64,000 nucleotides of DNA from Hoplostethus atlanticus (taxonomy: Eukaryota > Chordata > Actinopteri > Trachichthyiformes > Trachichthyidae), in contig JAXDDX010000004.1 of the NCBI GenBank assembly GCA_034670405.1, forward strand, positions 9,565,001-9,629,000. The letters run 5' to 3'. Below, piece by piece: positions 1 through 12,500 of the stretch (positions within the stretch are counted from its first letter, which is position 1; the number at the start of each line of letters is the position of its first letter). A program made the position numbers and the translations under genes. The notes under the pieces were generated by a model. That model was given only the letters and a program-made list of their open reading frames with translations, was not told where the DNA came from and ran no database searches.

Positions 1-1074
1 CATTTGACCTGAGAGCTCGCGACAGAAACATATGTTGACTTGGATGTCAAATTGGATCCAGATTACGTGTCCTCTTGAAAACGTTTGAACAGTTACAAGA
101 CCTTTTTTATCAGAGACACAAACATGAGTGTGCGGTGGTATAATTGGCTGCACAGACAGTCTACAGATGTTATTTTCTTTCAACCAGTAGAGTAATTTCA
201 GATGCTGTTTTTCTGTCACCTTCTGAGATTGAGAATGATGTTTTTTAAGCTCCTTTCTCAAATGTCCAAGGCGATGGTGCCGCTTCGCTCCTGCCCAGCT
301 CTCGCCAAATCAGCTATTGTTACGTGTGTTCAGAAACTTTGAGCTTTCTTGAATGTCTTTGTGCTGCCTTAGTTCAAGAAGCTACCTCCAACTAAAACTA
401 AGTAATTGATGAAAATCTAAAACTAAAATCATAACAAAAAATATAATTATTATAAAGGTATCCTCAAAAAAATCAAATTTATTAACAGCTTTTCTTCCTG
501 GGGTCGACAAGAAACTTTGGGAACACTACAACTAACTAAGGTCTCATTCACTGTATCTCATGTGTTTCAGTGACACCTATGTGTAGACAAATGATTGACG
601 GAGTGCAGTGCGTGAAAATATCGCAACCCAGTACGACAAAAAAGTTGAAAGTAGTTGAACTTTTGACGGAGTGGAGGTGAACGTCATCCGCCAACAGACT
701 TCATCGGCCAATGAAATGTGCACAGAGGCGGTCTTTGTCCGTGTGGGTTCTGCGATGCCCTGCAGGGGGGAAAAAAAAATGGAGGAACAGATGCTCGACA
801 ATGCAACCTACATGGTTTCAACGCATACTCGTCTGTGAATTTGATGGGATTGCTGCCTTACAGATACACAGAAATTTCGAAGGACTAAAAAAAAAAACCT
901 GCGGCGGTTCAGAAGAAGCGGAGCAGGTTTGCGTGCTGTGGTTCGGTCCTGCGTCGGTCTACCTCTGTTGTCCTGGATGCAACGGTTTGTCTGAGGGATA
1001 CATGTGTTGTTGACTGTCTCGCCCCCCGGCCAAAACTACAGGGCCTCCTCTCCCCCCTTTGCAGGGCCCCTCAA

Positions 1075-1266
1075 CATCTCCCTCTCTCTCTCTCTCTCTC
1101 CCTCTCTCTCTCTCTCTCTCCTTCTCAGTCTCTTTCCCTGTTCTGCGCCCCCCCCCCCTCCCCTTCCATCCTTTTCCCTGTGCTCACTGCCCATATCTTT
1201 CTCCTTTCTCTCTACACCCCCCCTTCCTCTTGTTCCCTCCCCTCCCCCTTACCCCCCACCCTTCTG
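1075..1266. repeat. Pyrimidine-rich CT tract
   Basis: A plus-strand run dominated by C and T: two blocks of CT repeats, then C-rich stretches. Frames read through it give only low-complexity Ser/Leu/Pro protein and are not genes. Confidence 0.85.
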
Positions 1267-1289
1267 AAACCGAATGTGTTTTGTGAGCA

Positions 1290-1291
1290 CA

Positions 1292-1322
<31 letters not shown>

Positions 1323-1330
1323 GCACGCAT

Positions 1331-1375
<45 letters not shown>

Positions 1376-1449
1376 AACTGGTACTTTACCTCCCCTAGGA
1401 GTTGTTCTTAACTCGCTGACTGAGGCACGCTCTGTTGTGTGCGTGCGTG

Positions 1450-1490
<41 letters not shown>

Positions 1491-1609
1491 ATGCAGACTG
1501 TGCATGGGGGGTGGGGGTGAGTGTAAGTATGTTTTTGTGTGTCTGTGCTGCTGACTCCACACATGATCCCCATTAGAGGCTGGCGGGAGTAGACACTCAC
1601 ACACACCCA

Positions 1610-1667
<58 letters not shown>

Positions 1668-1690
1668 ACACGTGTGCGCGCACATAGACA
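1290..1690. repeat. CA / GT / CA microsatellite cluster
   Basis: Three long dinucleotide arrays in alternating orientation: CA near 1310-1373, GT near 1451-1489 and CA near 1590-1665. CA and GT runs on one strand are complementary, so they could fold back. Confidence 0.9.
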
Positions 1691-2896
1691 CACACCTACG
1701 CACAGTGGGGTTCTGTGGGGCCCGATCCCATTTCACCCCAATGCTTCACTTAAGTGGGAATTTCAATTTACTAGTTTTTATGTTTGTTGATCTTATTTTG
1801 AAAAGTTTAACAACCAAAAACGAGGATGTAAAGACACGTCCAACTAAATGAATGGTGCTGAACGGGAAGGAGGCAACTTGACCTGGCATGAGGCTCCCAA
1901 CTGTGAATATATTTTACATTACAACATGTAGGACAACGCTTTGACCCCTCTGGGACCCGGTAGCGTCCAAACCTTATTCTAGATGTTAAACTGTAAATAC
2001 ATTCAGCATCGCATCGGGAGAAATATTCCAACGTGCAGATTTAGCTAAATACGAAGACACATTTCTAAACAACAATACATCAGCGTTTACAAAGAATCTG
2101 GAGGTACAGTAAAGTACACAGTCTTGGCAGCTAGGCAGAGCAACATCACTTATGCCAAAACGCCCAAGAGGTTGCCATCTTGTTGGCCTGGTGGGCTGCA
2201 GATTAATTGCCTTTACTTTTTAAAAGATTACATTTACAGCATTTCTACTTTATTAGATCATTGTAAAGACAATGGACAGTAACAAGAAAGAAGGGAGGGA
2301 CAGAGAGAGCAGATGGTGTGATCAGTTTAGGAGCCAGACTCAAACCTACAGGATTATGAATACATTCTTTGTAAAAAAATGTTTGTCAATAAATAAAACA
2401 ATAACTATTCCTCAGTCCCAACATGTGTGGAGGTGAAAACAGAGCAGGATCATTTACGTTTTTTTTCATTGGTTCCAGGGCTCATAAATCCTAAGAAGAT
2501 TACAGAGGTTATGAAGATCATGAGGGGTTATAAAAGGAAAACAATAACTGCATTCACAACAATACTGTACAATAGCAGCACTAAGGAGTGACACTGGGCA
2601 ACACCTCATGTCAGCCTGCTTCATTTGAAGAGTTTAGTTTCAAAATGAGATACCCAACATTTTAGAAATGTGCTGCCTACTCTACAAAACATAATGGATT
2701 GCGCAAAATGAAAATAAAGTATGTTGTTTTTATGCTACATTGGTACTTGGATCCCCTGTATTTTAGAGATATTGAATGATGAACTCCATGACATCAAACA
2801 AGTTGAGATTCAACTTCCTCATATAAAACCTAATTACATAACTACATAACTTTGAGCTTTCATCATAGTTTCCAAGAGTTGTAGCCAATTTGTATG

Positions 2897-3016
2897 AATT
2901 GGAATTGGAATCGAAATGGAATCGGATTGGAATCGGATTGGAATCGGAATGGAATCGGAATCGGAATCGGAATCGGAATCGGAATCGGAGTCGGAGTCGA
3001 AATCGGAATCGGAACA
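2897..3016. repeat. GGAATC hexanucleotide array
   Basis: Near-tandem GGAATC units, with GGAATT and GGAGTC variants at the edges. Proteins read through it (Arg/Asn or Phe/Arg repeats) are artefacts. Confidence 0.9.
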
Positions 3017-3520
3017 CTTTTATTCACCAAGTACCAGTTACACAGTACAGGATTGGCACACTTGGTGCAGGACAAAACGTAAGAGGAGTTGATAAGACTA
3101 TATGACAGTAGACTACACATAAACACATTCAGAGCCAAAGAATCTTTCCAGTGTCGTAGAATTGTTATAGTGTGTTATAGTGTTATAATGTTCAAAGTAC
3201 AGCTTGGGTGATAAATAGCAAAAGATGCATGACAGATGTACAAAATACAACTAGATTGATTATTAGCCTAAATAGCTTATTCTTACCCATGGTATTGCCT
3301 ATGGACCTCCATATACTGTAAGGTATTACCCATATATGCAACAGTAGCAGCAAAAACAAAGGCAGTATGAGAGATAATCAGTCTTAAATCCTCATCTAAA
3401 CTACACCCAGTCTGTCCAATGCCTGCTGGCCCTGGGGATTGCGCTGGAGTTTTAATCCACTTAAAAGCAGAGGACCTCTGCTGCTGTTTCTAAGGGGCTT
3501 GACCCACGTTGTGTACACAC

Positions 3521-3729
3521 TCACGCACACACACACACACACACACACATACGCACACGCACACATTTCATTTCAATCGAGAATACACATAGCAGCAATG
3601 CACAAATTGACTCACTCCTAAACACACACATACTGTATTACCCATGGATGCATGTTTTTTTTTTCCAGGAACACATACACTCACACATATTAAGGAACAT
3701 GCACAAACAGATGCATGCATTCCATCAGC

Positions 3730-3775
<46 letters not shown>
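3521..3775. repeat. CA microsatellites
   Basis: Two CA arrays (about 3527-3551 and 3731-3773) separated by degenerate CA-rich sequence. Confidence 0.85.
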
Positions 3776-3778
<3 letters not shown>

Positions 3779-4059
3779 TAGGCATACACACAAATGTAAT
3801 AGGCATTCTGACTGGGATGTATTGATCATTAAATATATAATAACCCTGTCAGTAGCCATGTTTAGACAGGTCTTTGAATCGTCTACCTTCATAACATGGC
3901 TACAATGAAAAAACAAATGTAAGCCAATAGGAGGCTGAAGGATTGCCTGGGCCGAACCTAAAGTTGACTGGATTTATTGAAGAGGGGTCAACAGTCATTC
4001 TACCATTGTTCAAGTATACTTTTCCTCTATGTAGGTCTACTACAGTTGATGTGTGTGTC

Positions 4060-4100
<41 letters not shown>

Positions 4101-5692
4101 GTGTGTAAAAGAGAGAGAAAGAAAGACAGACAGAGAGAGGGAGAGGGAGCGACCCAGAGAGATCTAAGTTCTGAACCCTGAATATCACGAGAATTTCCGA
4201 AGGAATTTGTTCTACTTATTTAGACCTTCTCAATAAATGTTCAGTACACGGTACTAATACAACCACAGCATCTATACAATACATATAACATAGGTTAATA
4301 TTAATATGTTATCGAGCATGCTGAAAAATCAACTAACATAAAAATCGTTTTTCTTTGGCAACAAAAATGATTTTCACTCATGGTTAAATGGTTTATTTTG
4401 GGCAATGGACACATTGTCATACTTTTTCCCTTCTAGCACCAACGTTTTTCGTTATCTAATTTGAAATGTACTAATTCCTTATTCTTGCGGAGGGAGGGCA
4501 AACCACTGACTTGAACAGCTGCTTCATGACCCAAAAAACTGTCAGTCTTTCCCTGGAATAAATTGTGGAATATACCATCTTTAGGTACAGGGGGGTGAAT
4601 GCGATGGTATTTCTTTTTACATGCACAGAATACTCGTCAGTATTCAAGTGTAGGGGTATAAAAAATTCAAATGATATGTAATAAACCTGAAATTGTTAGT
4701 AGAGAATTATTTAAACTGTTGAAAAGGGTCGAAATAAGAAATTAATCCGACTCTTCGTCCCCGTGTTTTAGCGTCGTGTTTCCAGAGGACCCATAGTAGA
4801 ATCAATTCAGCGAGAGGGGAGCTTGAAACCGTCCACTCATGCTTTCCTCCGAGTCTGAGAGAAACACAGTTGAACTGAACACACAGACTAGTCGGCCGCA
4901 CTACATGCACACAACAGCCAGGCTCCCATATCTTACGAAAAATAACTACAGTAATTATACAAAAATAGAAGAATAGTATATAAATATCACCGAAAAACGA
5001 TATGTCTCTTTAGGAATGTTACAATGACACTGGGAGATTCAAAAAGTCACAAGTACGATAAGGTCACAAGAAACTACACTGTTGAGTACCACAGACATTA
5101 TTCCTAACTTCCTACAGGAATATTATACTGTTTTTTTTGTCTTTCTGTCTTTAGTTATTCAACAAATACCCTCAGCCTTTGGACTGTTACATTATATAGC
5201 TATCAAATAAAATATATGTATTCTTATAACATTTGGTAATCATTTTAGGTTCAGGGTTTGTGTTTTTATCGACTCCTGACGATTTTACCGTTTGCTGTTA
5301 TTTAGAAAAACCCACTTTAACCTCCATCGGCTAAAAGCCACTTTTAATATGTTGAAGGTTAACACTGCTCAAGATCACGGAAACGTTCTCTGTAGAGCGA
5401 GTTTCTCATCGTGTGTGTGTGTGTGTGTGTGTGCGCGCGCTGATCTGATCTTAGAACGAAACTTGAGGCAATATGCTTTTTAACTTACTGTGTTAAAAAG
5501 CAATGTATGGATGACGTGTAGCTGTGGCCAAATTGTATTAAACATCAACATTAAACCTCAACCTTGTTTGCCAATCATCAGTCTAAACCATTTGGCACCA
5601 TTGCATAAGCTTTATTTATCTAGGGAAGATTTGCTGAGCACATATACCTATATCATTCAGTCACACACATCCATAACAGTTGAGCCGGTCTT

Positions 5693-5800
5693 CTGCTGTG
5701 GGCCACTGAGCCGCTCCACAGGACCGCTTGGGAGTTGAGTGCCTTGCTCAAGGGCATCTTTACCACAGTTGCTGAGGGAGGGGAGAGTGTGTTTCATTCA
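5693..5800 (+). mobile_element. Old SINE-like fragment
   Basis: It contains the GTGCCTTGCTCAAGGGCA block and a GTTGCTGAGGGAGG block, which recur in teleost short interspersed repeats. No promoter head or tail is recognisable, so it is a truncated relic. Confidence 0.4.
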
Positions 5801-8800
5801 CTTCTCCTCATGTCACAGTGTTGTTACTCTCACCATTAGGCTATTGCCACGTGATATACGTAAAGTGGCATATAACCTGACAACTCTTTCATACCTTATT
5901 ACTGTTATTATTAATGTGTCTTCACAGTCAATCTGGGGCAGCAGCAGCTGAGAGGTTGAAAAAGCTCTTGAGGAAGGCATGTAACCCTCAAATGCTTCAG
6001 TTGTGCTGCTTAGTGGACAAAAGTCTACTACTGGGTAGCACCCGGGTATGGATATATGTATGTATGTATGTATATATGTTGAAAAAATGAAAATTGATGA
6101 AAAATATCCTGTGTGGTCCTCAAACATTGCCTGCAAAGGTTAAAGAAGTAGCAGAAAAATATTGTAATATTGTAATATTTGGGGTCAGATTAGAGAGGGC
6201 AGTCTCTGACCTTTTCTCCACCATCACGCTGCAACACCTGCTGCAGACATCTGGGTGATTGGCTGATGAACATGAAGGTTTTTACACCACAGAGTCTGTT
6301 GTCTGTTGCAGCCGCAGCGTAAACAGTGTTTTATTACACCAACGTACATAAATATCAATATTTGTGTATTTGTTGTATGAGTCCAATATGCTGCCTGTGT
6401 GATATGTGTGTGTGCAGTATGTGCATGCATGTATTTGTGTGTGTGTGTGTGTGAATGTGTTTGTGCACGCTCCTGCATGCATTTGTTGGGGAGTGTGTTT
6501 CCACGCCACCAGCCCACTCACCAATGTCACCTTCATGGGTGGCTCCATCGTAGGAGCATCCTTCAGAATGTAACAGATTAGCTTTGCAGGCAGGGATGTT
6601 GATGAGGTCATCACTTCCCAAGGTCACACCTACACACATCCAGCTATAGGCCCAATGGCGTTAAAGACCCCTCCTCTTCAGATCCTATAGCGGCTAGACT
6701 CTACCTCCTGCCTGTGTGCAGATCTGAGTAAGGCCGAATGAGCCACATCCAACTGGATAAGCCACATTGTGATACTCAGTGACAGGACAGGCTTCTTTGG
6801 CCCCCTTGTGCACCGATTTGAGAAAGACTGGATAGGCCTATGTCATATCATACAATACTGAGAGGGTCTCTTTAATCCCTGCGTGCAGATTTGCAACATT
6901 TGAGTCGTAGGCTGTATTACGTAATGATGAACGATGGGACCAGCTCCTTCAGAGTCTTTGCCTCGTCCCTGCTCATAGATTTGAACGTGACTAGCTAGAT
7001 ATAAACCAGGTGTGCAAAACTTCACAACGCATCAAGAAATGAATCATGCAATAAGAACACACAGACGACTCCTGCAGCAGCTCTAGGTCCCAGGTCCAAA
7101 TGTTATCACCTCCACTCTGTTTGCTGAACTGAAAAGGACAGAAAGTACAGTACAGTATACTCTGCTCACCAAAATGTTGATTTAGTTTTTGAGGAACTTC
7201 TTACACACTTGAGATCGTCATCGTTTACCCACCATTAATCTGAGTTTGCTGATCAATATGCTTATAATAACTTTATAATGGTTATGGAACGAAAGCAAAC
7301 TTTGTTAAGAGGGTCTACTCATGCAGTGGTAGCAATCACAGGCCTCCCCACAGCCTGCAGCTACCCTGCTATATTATTGGAGGACTTTCCTCTTGGGGTT
7401 GAGGCAACTGTTCAGCATTAATGCATCAAGTGTATAAAGAGGTGGACTTGTACAACGGCTACATCTGTATGTAACAATTTTCTTCCACTGATTCTCTATG
7501 GACGACATGTCTCGCTGCTGTACAGCGCTACATCTCTCTCTGTGCTCCCCTCATGAGACAATGAACACATTGAGGCAAATCTGTTTCCACAGCCTGCGAA
7601 TAAGACAGCCAGCTTTGTTTAGCACGAGTGTGCACACACATATGCGCGTGTGTGTTTGTGTGTCTACTAGATGAAGAACAAACGTGTATGTGTATAGACA
7701 CACGAGTATTTGTGTATGCCTGTGCGTGCGTGTGTGTGTGTGTATATGTGTGAGCTGCCTGCGTCATGCGTTTGCCATGTGAGTCACTCGCTCTTGCATA
7801 GGGCTTTAAGTAGTGAGTAAGAGCTCTCTACTCCCTCCTCTGTCTCCGCTCTCACTCTCTGGGGCCCCAGCACACAGCTAGAGCTCTGCTGCTTCCTCCT
7901 CTGTTGCTACTCCATCTCTGCTCGCCGCCCAACAGGTTGCTCTGTAAATAATGAATTGTGCTCACATAGCACAGTATATCCACGAGTTGGAAATTTGAGA
8001 CAGATTCAAAGGGGGACTTGTGACCACAATCACCTGTTGTTTGCGCAACAGAGAATATCATCACTGATGTATTATTCAGGGAAAAAGAATAAAACAAACA
8101 TGGCCCTTTCCCTCTTTTCGGTCTATTTCTTCCCCCGTCAGAAATCTCAAGATGATGAGATGACTGAGGCTGCATCTGAATAATAGCTCTGTCCAGCATC
8201 GTCTTCTCTGGTGGCCTGCTGGGATAATTGCAGGTGAGCCGTGGAGGGGCCATGCCGAGGCAGTGCAGAGAGATAAGTAAACACATAACCGACGGTTGCC
8301 GATGATGACTAACACTGTAGTGACCCCGGTACCCCATTTCTATTTTTAAGGACAATTGGAATAAAGAAAAGGTTGCTCCGCTGGTCTGTGGGCTCTCATT
8401 AGACTCACCTAGCCATAAAACACAGCCAAGCGTTCTCTCTCCACACAGAATGAAAGCATATCAATACTCACAACACCAGCAAATTAGTGTGCACATTTCA
8501 TATTTCTAGAGAATATGTCTTTGCATGTCAAGGTATTTTGTTTTCCTATTTTCAGCCCTTTTTTCATTGCAAAACAGAAAAGAAAAACAGAGGAAATCCT
8601 GCAGTTTTTGGAAGTATTGCACCATCTAGTGGTAGTATACGTGCTGTTACATCCTGTGGCTGTGTACAGCACATCCAATACAGCTGCAGCCAGATAATTC
8701 AGATGAAAAGGGGTTGGTGAGACATCTTTACTTATATTAGTGCTTATGACAAAACTGGAATTACAATAATAAACATACTGTGGGACAAATATAGAACATT

Positions 8801-9286
8801 TTTCATTCACACTTTTGATTAACTCTATTTCCAGACATTACGTACAGTAGCATATAGTAGCAAAAAAACACACACACACACACACAGAGAGACATGTCTT
8901 TAGCTACATAAATGAAATGGCACATTAAAGAGAAACAGCACTGAGGAATAACTATACTTGAATAGTGGCCCAATCTCAGATGCCATCTATAGCATGCTCG
9001 GTCGTTGCGAGGTCGCGGTGACGTGGCCTGTTTTTCTGGTTCTTTGCTCCTCCACAAGACACGTAGAACTACTGTATGGTTCTTCCTCTTCAACATTCAC
9101 ATACAAACCAGGCCTGTAGCAATCCATGGTGCAATATACATGACATCCACAGTGGGCGGGGACACACTGGTAGTCATACTGGAATGTTTCTATTTAATGC
9201 ACTTCACCCTTGAAAAGCAGCACCAGTTATACGAGTATTCAGCACTTGGAATTTGAACAGTTTGCTCTGGTTTCTTCATCCTGTCT

Positions 9287-9482
9287 CTATGTGCCCTCCT
9301 GCTCATCCTCTTCCTCCTCTTGTTCTGGCAGGTTGCCAGGGCAGGGCTCCATGGTAACAGCGACGCCCATGCCGCTGCGTCCGACGGGCATGCCGGTGAC
9401 ATGAGTCCACGCATTCGTTTCTGGACAGTAATACTCCACGCTGGACAGGAAACCACTCTGGTTAAAACCTCCTGGATAGATA

Positions 9483-9531
<49 letters not shown>

Positions 9532-12500
9532 ACATTTTAGAATTTCTGGTTCTCCTAGTGTGACATAACTTGGTCCTGTGCACATGTTGACCTTGTACTT
9601 TTGTACTGTGAAACCAGTAATGACCAACCAGGTGCACATGGTGTATTATTTACCAATACACTGTTGTTAGTACGTCCACAGTGAATTCATATGTACATTA
9701 TGAAGTTTCTTCTCTTGTTTTTGTACCCAGACTAATACAAACAGATTCTTCTTGGACCCACCAGCAACAGGCCTGCAGCTCATGATAGCTCTTGGCACTT
9801 CCAGGCGTTTTCCACATTACAGACTAAAACGTCATTTTTTCTCGTGGGGTTTTTAAGCCCCGTTGTTACATTAGGAACTGACCCAAGACGAAGATGCGTC
9901 CCTGGTAGACCGTGACGCCGTGTGCGCTGCGACAGTGCTGCATGGAGGCCCTGGGTTCCCAAAGGTTCCTGGCGACGTTGTACCGCTCCATAGAGCACAG
10001 CTGGCTCCGCCCATCATAGCCCCCTATGGCATACAGGTAGGAGCCCAAACATACAAAACCTGCAGACAGACACAGAGGAATCAGACCTGCGCAGCTTCAT
10101 AGGTGCTTTGTAAAGACATAAAGATCCAGACAGACGTATCAAAAGTTTAATTTACTTCCACTGAACTAAGCTACACATTCACACACTCACCCAGTCCGCT
10201 GCGTACAGAGCTCATGGGAGCCAGTGTGTGCCAAGTGTTGGTATCAGGCAGGTACTTCTCAGCAGTGTTCCAGCGGTTCTCCCCGTCGAAGCCCCCCACG
10301 ACGTACAGAGCCCCCCCACACGCCACCACACCGGCTCCCAGGCGAGCCACCGACATCGGGCAAACAAAGGACCAGCAATTCGACTCTGGATCCCACCTGC
10401 CAACGAAAGAACGGCTGTATAGTGATTCCAGTCAAAACAGCGATAATCTGTTGAGGATGAATGATTTCACACTTTAGCCGATCAAAACAATCAAACCAGT
10501 CCAGTGAAAGTTCAATCTGAATGCGAAGGGCTCAGAGAGGTGGGGCTGCGTGCCACAACCATCTCAATCTACATGAGCCAGTCAACTTTAAGTGGATTAG
10601 GTTAAAGCTGGCAACCACATTTGGCATCTATTGACAAGCTTTATTTGAAGCCAAGGAGGTTGTTACCACCACAGAGGGGAAAGTCCATAGAAATCACAGT
10701 TTCTTTGACGTCTCCAAACAGTTATTGATTAACATTCTTGCTCTATGCCCATAAGGTTTTTGGAAAAAATAAGGAATTTGTCAATCACACTGTAAACGAG
10801 ACTTCTTACTTACAATAACAACAAATTACTGAACCGCGGTGTGGCTATTGATATTAGAGATTGAGTAATAATCAGAAGGTTGCTGGTTCAATCCTTGGCA
10901 CTGACAGGAGAGTGTATTCCAGCTATGAACTGATAGGAGGGTGGATGATATTACATCTACGCTGCCTTCCAACACTGCTGAAGTACCCTTGGGCGAGGCA
11001 CTGAACCCTAAATTGCTCTAGGGGCGCTGTACTGCGAATGACCCTGTGTCCTGACTCCTGGAAAAATCAATGTGTGTGCAGGGTTATGCATGTGCATCTA
11101 TCTGGGATCTGCAGAGAGAGAGAAAGTCCAGTTACCTTGTGTATCTTCTGCATCTTACAAACTAAAACAATTTTCATTTCAACAATATTATTTGCTGTCC
11201 AACAGTTTCTCAGGAGAAGACTTCCAAGTCGTGTCTGCTGAGTTATAATGATTCCCTAGTGACATCACACGGTTACTTTGAAGAACATCCAGTGGGTTCA
11301 TTCATAAGAGATGGCCATTTCTCCTTTCTTAGTTTTTGTTGTTAATGTTCAACCATATTTATGAATCATTTCACCAACAGCATTCCATCGGAGGTGATCT
11401 CCTCCCCGCTAGCTGCAGAATGTAAAGCATTCCCAACAGGATCGACATTCCCAGTGAGTGTGTCTCAACACGTTTTGAATGAGCCTGGGTTGTTGTTGTC
11501 TAATTAGGCTGAGAGGAATACCTGCAACCTTTCTGAGTGCTCTCCGGGTTGAATGGCAACTATTCATCTTTACATAGAGGTAACTTCACTCAATCTGAGC
11601 GTGCATAGTTGAGGAAATTCATGCTCACTACCCACATTCCACCTTTGGAAGTGTCATTAAACAATAATTGGTTGTGAAGTGCCTGAAGCCTTAACAAAAG
11701 AGCGAACGTCTCTCACCTCTCCACAGAGTTGTGATGTGTGGAGCCCTGGGACCCCCCCACGGCGTAGATGCTGCCGTCCACCACGCCCACCCCCACCCTG
11801 TTCCTGGGGATGTTGAGGGAGGCGTGCTGGCTCCATTGGTTGGTCATAGGGTTGTAGCACCACAGGGCGCTGGACTCGTTGTTGCTTTGAAGGGACAGGT
11901 TCCTGCCCCCAACCTGGATTCATAAAAAGGACGGATAAATAGACTGGAAGAACCATTAGAAGCATGGGTCTATTTTACTGTGGGAACCAAAGCAAGCTTT
12001 CCTAGGTGAATGTTGCTAAAATGGTTTAAAATGTATGGTCTTAAGTGTGAAATGAGAAGCATGTTGTAAATTAAGTTCGTACAAACAGCAAAATACCCTC
12101 AATCAGAATCGCATCGCATCACATCACAGTGTTGTTGTTGTTGTTGACACTCTGGTCAGCCCACCTACCGTATAGAGCAGTCCAAAAAGCACGCAGGCTC
12201 CCAGGCCACTGCAAGGAGCCGCCATGTCAGCGAGTTTTAGCCAGCAATTCTTCCTGGGATCGTAAGCCTCCATGGTGGCCAGTGAATGCTGCCGGTACCT
12301 GAAGAGAGAAAAGGAAATGGACAGTGTATTCACAGTACGTCAGTTGTGGGGTCGATGTAAAAGAGATATTAGTATTTGGAATACACCTTATGATATACAA
12401 CCAAATTAGATAAACTCTCTCACTCTGTTAATATAGGTAGTGTGGTGGAAATCTTAGAACTCCAACCTAGGTTCGTCAACCTTAATGTCAATCATCAGCA

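Larger units (their letters stand above)
1..9286. other. Gene-poor, repeat-rich flank
   Basis: I find no coding gene here that I can defend. Open frames in this stretch are short, overlap microsatellites or lack family resemblance. The keap1a 3' UTR must enter it from the right (stop at 9287-9289). A minus-strand ATTAAA at about 9192-9197 is a possible polyadenylation signal. The rest is dinucleotide repeats, a GGAATC array near 2.9 kb, old SINE-like sequence near 5.7 kb and unassigned AT-rich DNA. Confidence 0.5.

Noticed and set aside
1184-1736. Open frames of up to 169 codons on the minus strand
   Set aside because: They are Cys-Val or Thr-His repeats read through CA/GT microsatellites, with no real protein signal.
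2763-3138. Phe-Arg/Ile-Pro repeat proteins around 2.9-3.0 kb
   Set aside because: They are translations of the GGAATC array in several frames at once.
7852-8355. 167-codon minus-strand frame downstream of keap1a
   Set aside because: No recognisable domain, no splice partner and random-like composition. It lies beyond the keap1a stop and could at most be distal 3' UTR or intergenic.
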